Assembly: GCF_905220415.1 (NCBI RefSeq)
Contig: NC_059565.1
Span: 4,302,501 to 4,366,500 of the forward strand
DNA from: Colias croceus
Lineage: Eukaryota > Arthropoda > Insecta > Lepidoptera > Pieridae
Direction of reading: 5' to 3'
Length of the DNA stretch: 64,000 nt
Shown here in pieces: positions 61,005 through 64,000 of this stretch. The position numbers and the translations under genes were made by a program. Numbering within the stretch: position 1 is the first letter of the stretch; the number at the start of each line of letters is the position of its first letter. A model generated the notes under the pieces. That model was not told the origin of the DNA and searched no databases. It saw nothing but the letters and a program-made list of their open reading frames with translations.

Positions 61005-61235
61005 AGGTTTCCGCCTGCGGCTTCGCCCGCGCAGTCAAAGAAAAACCCGCATAGTTCCTGTTCCCGTGACATTTCCGGGATTCCGTAATTTTCCCGGGAT
61101 AAAATGTCCTTTCTCGAGTATCAAAATATCTCCATACCAAATTTCATGAAAATTGGTTCAGTAGTTTAGGCGTTATTGAGTCATCAGACAGACAGACAGA
61201 GTTACATTCGCATTTATAATATTAAGTATGGATGA
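61005..61235 (-). mobile_element. Helitron-like element (AGTAACTCTGTCTGTC family)
   Basis: The minus strand starts TCCATACTTAATATTATAAA and carries TAACTCTGTCTGTCTGTCTG and the GCGGGCGAAGCCGCAGGCGG 3' hairpin. Confidence 0.65.
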
Positions 61236-61239
61236 ATAA

Positions 61240-61748
61240 GTAACTTACTTACCCTCAAACTTCTAATTTTTACTAACTTACCCTGTAATATTACCTTCTT
61301 CCCGAATATAAAATTGTAGCATTATTAACTGGTGTCTTGCCGACAGCCGCCATTTGCATTATTATGTCATGTTTTATTAAAATGTTCTGTGTGAAATAAA
61401 GGATATAATTATAAAGAAACGCATGTCAGAAGTGAAACTTCTTTGGCAAAATTCAAAGATAGCAAAATCGTCGCCTTACTACATGAGGTGATGATATTGC
61501 CATGACGCGGCCTTGAAATTTTACTCTCAAAGCGCCTAAAGAAGTTTCACTTCAAAATAAATAACTGACAACCCACTAACATCAACTTTTTTACTCACTT
61601 ACCCTTTACCATGTGATTTTACCAACTTACCGTCAAATTTCTTACTTACACTTACCATTAAGCATCGTAATTTTAACTCACTTACTTCGTAATTTTTGCT
61701 CACTTACTTCGTAATTTTTACTCACTTACTTCGAAATTTGACTATCTT
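61240..61748. repeat. About 23-bp minisatellite upstream of FAR, split by a MITE
   Basis: Units of the type ACTCACTTACTTCGTAATTTTT recur. They are regular at about 61677-61745, degenerate at about 61583-61676, and present again at about 61240-61300 (TAATTTTTACTAACTTACCC). The MITE at 61418-61562 lies between. The array ends 9 bp before the ATG. Confidence 0.7.
61418..61562 (+). mobile_element. Hairpin MITE, family I, upstream of FAR
   Basis: It has AAACGCATGTCAGAAGTGAA, CTTCTTTGGCAAAATTCAA and the end GCGCCTAAAGAAGTTTCACT. The 5' hairpin is reduced. Confidence 0.75.
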
Positions 61749-61754
61749 TCAGAC

Positions 61755-61949
61755 ATGGCGTCAGTCAGAGTAGCAGACTACTACGCTGGCAAGGCGGTAT
61801 TCGTCACGGGGGGCACGGGGTTTATGGGTAAAGTTCTGGTGGAGAAGCTTTTGAGGTGCTGTCCTGATGTTAAGGTTATATACCTGCTAATGCGGCCGAA
61901 GAGGGGATTGGGCGTCAATAGTAGATTGCAGGAGTATATTAATGGAAAG
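61755..61949 (+). CDS. FAR: FAR exon 1
   Basis: 65 codons from ATG (context GACATGG) to GGAAAG|GTAAGG. The open frame runs on nine codons into the intron, which are not part of the protein. The ATG is preceded by CTATCTTTCAG, which could be an acceptor, so a non-coding first exon further upstream is possible. Confidence 0.9.
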
Positions 61950-62721
61950 GTAAGGAAAGTATTTAATCGGGTTAGATAAATTTTAGAGCATTTAACAGAA
62001 CCAAATTTAATGCTTTAGTTTGTAGTTATGTAAATGAACAAAACTTAACAAAACTATTAAAGCAATTTTGACAATTTCTTATTTATTAAAAAACTACTTA
62101 CTTGTATACCTGTATCACACAGGTTTTTTTTATAAGAGAACCCTTCTAGTCAATATTTTATATACTCGTAACTGTAAACTGTGTTTATAAATATTAGAAT
62201 TTGATCATTTTTCAAGAATAGACAAAATTCGATCACTCGAATGGATTCGAACATGCGTCTACCTTACCGTGCTGACAGCCACCGATAGGCCCTCCAAAAT
62301 GTTCATATCCATACTAATATTATAAAATAATAAAAATATGCGAAAGTAACTCTGTCTGTCTGTCTGTTACTCAATCACGCCTTAACTACTAACTAAGGAC
62401 ATAGGATAGGTTTTATCCCGAAAATCCCACAGGAACGGGAATTATGCGGGTTTTTCTTTCTTCTGCGCGGGCGATGCCGCGGGTGGAAAGCTAGTATGTC
62501 ATATATTAAATACTTTTTTTGGTTGTTTTATTGAACCTAATATAAACAATAATAACATTATAGGTGTTCGACAAACTGCGAGAGGTATCCCCAAAAGCGT
62601 TCGACAAGTTACGTCCAGTGGCCGGTGACATAGAATCTCAAGATCTTGGCATTTCACCGCACGATAGAGAAGAATTACATAGAGAATGCCAAATTGTGTT
62701 TCACATAGCGGCCAGTGTGAG
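61755..62721 (+). CDS. FAR: Fatty acyl-CoA reductase (5' part, first two exons)
   Basis: The exons 61755-61949 and 62564-62721 join in phase 0. The enzyme reduces fatty acyl-CoA to fatty alcohol with NADPH, normally at the ER or peroxisome membrane; in moths some members make pheromone alcohols and others cuticular lipids. The nucleotide-binding Rossmann signature VFVTGGTGFMGK (about residues 15-26) is followed by VLVEKLLRCCPDVKVIYLLM-RPKRG, exactly as in insect FARs. Exon 2 encodes VFDKLREVSPKAFDKLRPVA, GDIESQDLGIS and the family motif IVFHIAASVR. Only about 117 of the usual 500-530 residues are in the window; the YxxxK site and C-terminal domain lie beyond. The ATG is preceded by a minisatellite. 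Confidence 0.92.
62221..62300 (-). mobile_element. tRNA-derived SINE fragment in FAR intron 1
   Basis: The reverse of a tRNA-like B-box region (GTTCGAATCCATTCGAGTGA) followed by GATCGAATTTTGTC, as in the 5285-5480 family. Confidence 0.45.
62308..62495 (+). mobile_element. Helitron-like element in FAR intron 1
   Basis: It starts TCCATACTAATATTATAAAA, has AGTAACTCTGTCTGTCTGTC and ends GCGGGCGATGCCGCGGGTGG with AAAGCTAG, followed by T. Confidence 0.7.
62564..62721 (+). CDS. FAR: FAR exon 2
   Basis: The acceptor is CATTATAG|GTG and the donor GTGAG|GTACTA, 158 bp, leaving phase 2. The frame would continue into a repeat (TCCTATTCTACTAATACTAC), which marks the start of intron 2. Confidence 0.9.
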
Positions 62722-62829
62722 GTACTATTTGTATCCTATTCTACTAATACTACTTAATATTATAAATGAGAAAGTTTGCAAATAACCTCATAGGAGGCCC
62801 GAGTCGCAGCAGTGCGGTAACGTATATGG

Positions 62830-62855
62830 GCTGATGATGATGATGATGATGATGA
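62830..62855 (+). repeat. (GAT)n microsatellite
   Basis: About eight GAT/ATG units follow TATATGGGCT. Confidence 0.8.
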
Positions 62856-63088
62856 AAATTTGTGATGATGGATATATGTTTGTTAATTGTTACTCTTTCA
62901 CGAAATAACTACCAAGTGGATTTTAGATAAAACTTTAGATTAATTTAGGTTATCATCATATCATCATCAGAATATGTTATAACACATGAGTTATACAAAA
63001 TACTTGATTTTGCCCGCGGGTTCAGCCGCACAGCCTATTATATTATCTGCGAACATACTTATAATGTACAAAAAATACTTCACAAACA

Positions 63089-63320
63089 CGTTCAAAAATT
63101 GTCCAAAGCAAAACTCTGCTTACGCGTCTATTTGGCAGGGTTTTTTAACAAGCGAATGGCTAATCATACTTCTAACATAGCTTTATATTATCTGTGGTAT
63201 TGTATTATATTAGTGTGTGGTAATATCTGTGATCATTGCAATGCATTGTACAATGAACAACTACTTAGACCCACAATCACGTTCAAAAATTGTCCAAAGC
63301 AAATCTCTACCTACGCGTAT
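63089..63320. repeat. Direct repeat pair in FAR intron 2
   Basis: ACGTTCAAAAATTGTCCAAA-GCAAA..CTC..C.TACGCGT occurs at about 63089 and again at about 63281, separated by some 150 bp of unrelated DNA. Confidence 0.65.
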
Positions 63321-64000
63321 GACAGACTTACTTTTCAAGTACACCATATACTTCGACTTCGAACATTACTGCCATAAGATAAGGTGTTAATTTCAATGAA
63401 TATATTTATACAACACAGATGCGATATTTTAGATCTTTTAATAGGCGATTGTGAGTCTGTTTATAGAATGTCTATGGTACTAATGATAGAGATAAAAATT
63501 AAATCTTGCGAATCGTGTAACATAAACCAATTAATATTCACTATGGTTCGAGGCTTTTTTTCATTGGTATAACCAAACTAAAACGCGTCATGAGCGTTTT
63601 CATTAGCCCGTTTTTTTTACTTTGACCTTAGCGCACTAATTTTTGACGCAACGCAAAAACTTTTTTTCGCTCAACTTTCTGTCTTTAAGCGTAACTCATG
63701 TTGAAAAAAATAACAAAAAAGAAATCAAATCTTAATTTTTAGAAGATAAAAAATACACAGTCCGTAGTGTTTGTTAAAATTATTTTTTATTTTTATTTTA
63801 AATTACATTATTACACAGAGTAGACAAAAAAAAGATGCGTCAAAAACATAATTTATTTTTAAGTTGTATCAAGTATGTTACCTTGTTGTTAACATAATTG
63901 TACTTTGAACGGAGTTTATAATTTTTGTGTATCCACACTTTTTGCGATGTTAGTATTATTTACAATTTACATAATAACTGTACCGGCAAATGTTTTTCTA

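Larger units (their letters stand above)
52561..61754. other. Intergenic region between HDHD1 and FAR
   Basis: No confident gene. It holds nested SINE and Helitron-like copies, TIR MITEs (53145-53315, 55776-56013) and AT-rich DNA. Two weak possibilities are listed separately (a one-helix ORF at 53861-54097 and a signal-peptide-like exon at 56831-56876). The stretches 53.4-54.5 kb, 56.5-57.4 kb, 57.7-58.3 kb and 59.6-60.6 kb show nothing else I can name. Confidence 0.55.
62722..64000 (+). other. FAR intron 2 (continues past the right edge)
   Basis: No third FAR exon is seen. The segment holds a GAT microsatellite, a Helitron-like fragment around 62735-63035 and a pair of direct repeats (63089 and 63281). 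The last 600 bp are AT-rich with nothing recognisable. Short open frames at 62986-63572 have no family features. Confidence 0.6.

Noticed and set aside
62986..63572. Small ORFs in FAR intron 2 as FAR exon 3
   Set aside because: None encodes the expected FAR continuation after IAASVR (a phase-2 exon with the next helix), and they contain direct repeats.
1..64000. CRISPR array, operon or prophage
   Set aside because: There are no spaced identical repeats with unique spacers and no bacterial gene organisation. The repeats are eukaryotic mobile elements and minisatellites.

Overview
This looks like a gene-poor, repeat-rich stretch of an insect nuclear genome, most likely from a moth or butterfly (Lepidoptera). 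It is AT-rich, and its genes have short coding exons with GT-AG introns. It is packed with short TC...CTAG Helitron-like elements (3' ends of the type GCGGGCGAAGCCGC..GCTAG-T), MITEs and tRNA-derived SINEs. There are no operons, ribosome binding sites or CRISPR arrays. Almost every ORF of 60-130 codons is repeat sequence or an accidental open frame. Real genes had to be rebuilt exon by exon from splice-site phase and protein continuity.

Layout, left to right. (1) 1-611 holds the end of an LTR retroelement. (2) 800-14729, minus strand: a gene of at least 15 exons whose first exon is at 14729 and whose 3' end lies beyond the left edge. It has a Lys/Glu-rich N-terminus, then two diverged copies of a domain with a Cys-Ala core that I do not recognise; a papain/OTU-like cysteine-protease-type fold is only a guess. 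(3) 14730-16330: the shared upstream region of two divergent genes. (4) 16640-37307, plus strand: a complete PPP1R15 (GADD34/CReP-type regulatory subunit that directs PP1 to phospho-eIF2alpha). It has three coding exons, a 17.7 kb first intron and at least two AUG-initiated uORFs in its leader. (5) 37308-45185: a repeat-rich interval between convergent genes. (6) 45186-52483, minus strand: seven exons of a HAD-family phosphatase of the HDHD1 / pseudouridine-5'-phosphatase / GS1-like group, complete except for an unresolved start. (7) 52484-61754: an intergenic interval of nested elements. (8) 61755 to beyond 64000, plus strand: the first two coding exons of a fatty acyl-CoA reductase.

The four genes have no obvious shared pathway. 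PPP1R15 is part of stress-response translation control, HDHD1 is a metabolite phosphatase and FAR makes fatty alcohols at membranes. The most interesting signals are around PPP1R15: uORFs, a dense intronic cluster of CRE/AP-1/C-EBP-ATF sites, repeated copies of the intron 3' end with a decoy splice acceptor, and a 68-bp copy of exon 1 inside intron 1. Also notable are a minisatellite that repeats a splice-donor region in the left gene, a group of MITE families that share an unusual one-sided hairpin plus GAAGTGAAACTTC architecture, and MITEs lying against HDHD1 splice and stop signals.

Limits: all homology statements are from recognition by eye. Exon borders were chosen by GT-AG consensus and phase. 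Repeat borders are approximate except where target-site duplications are given.
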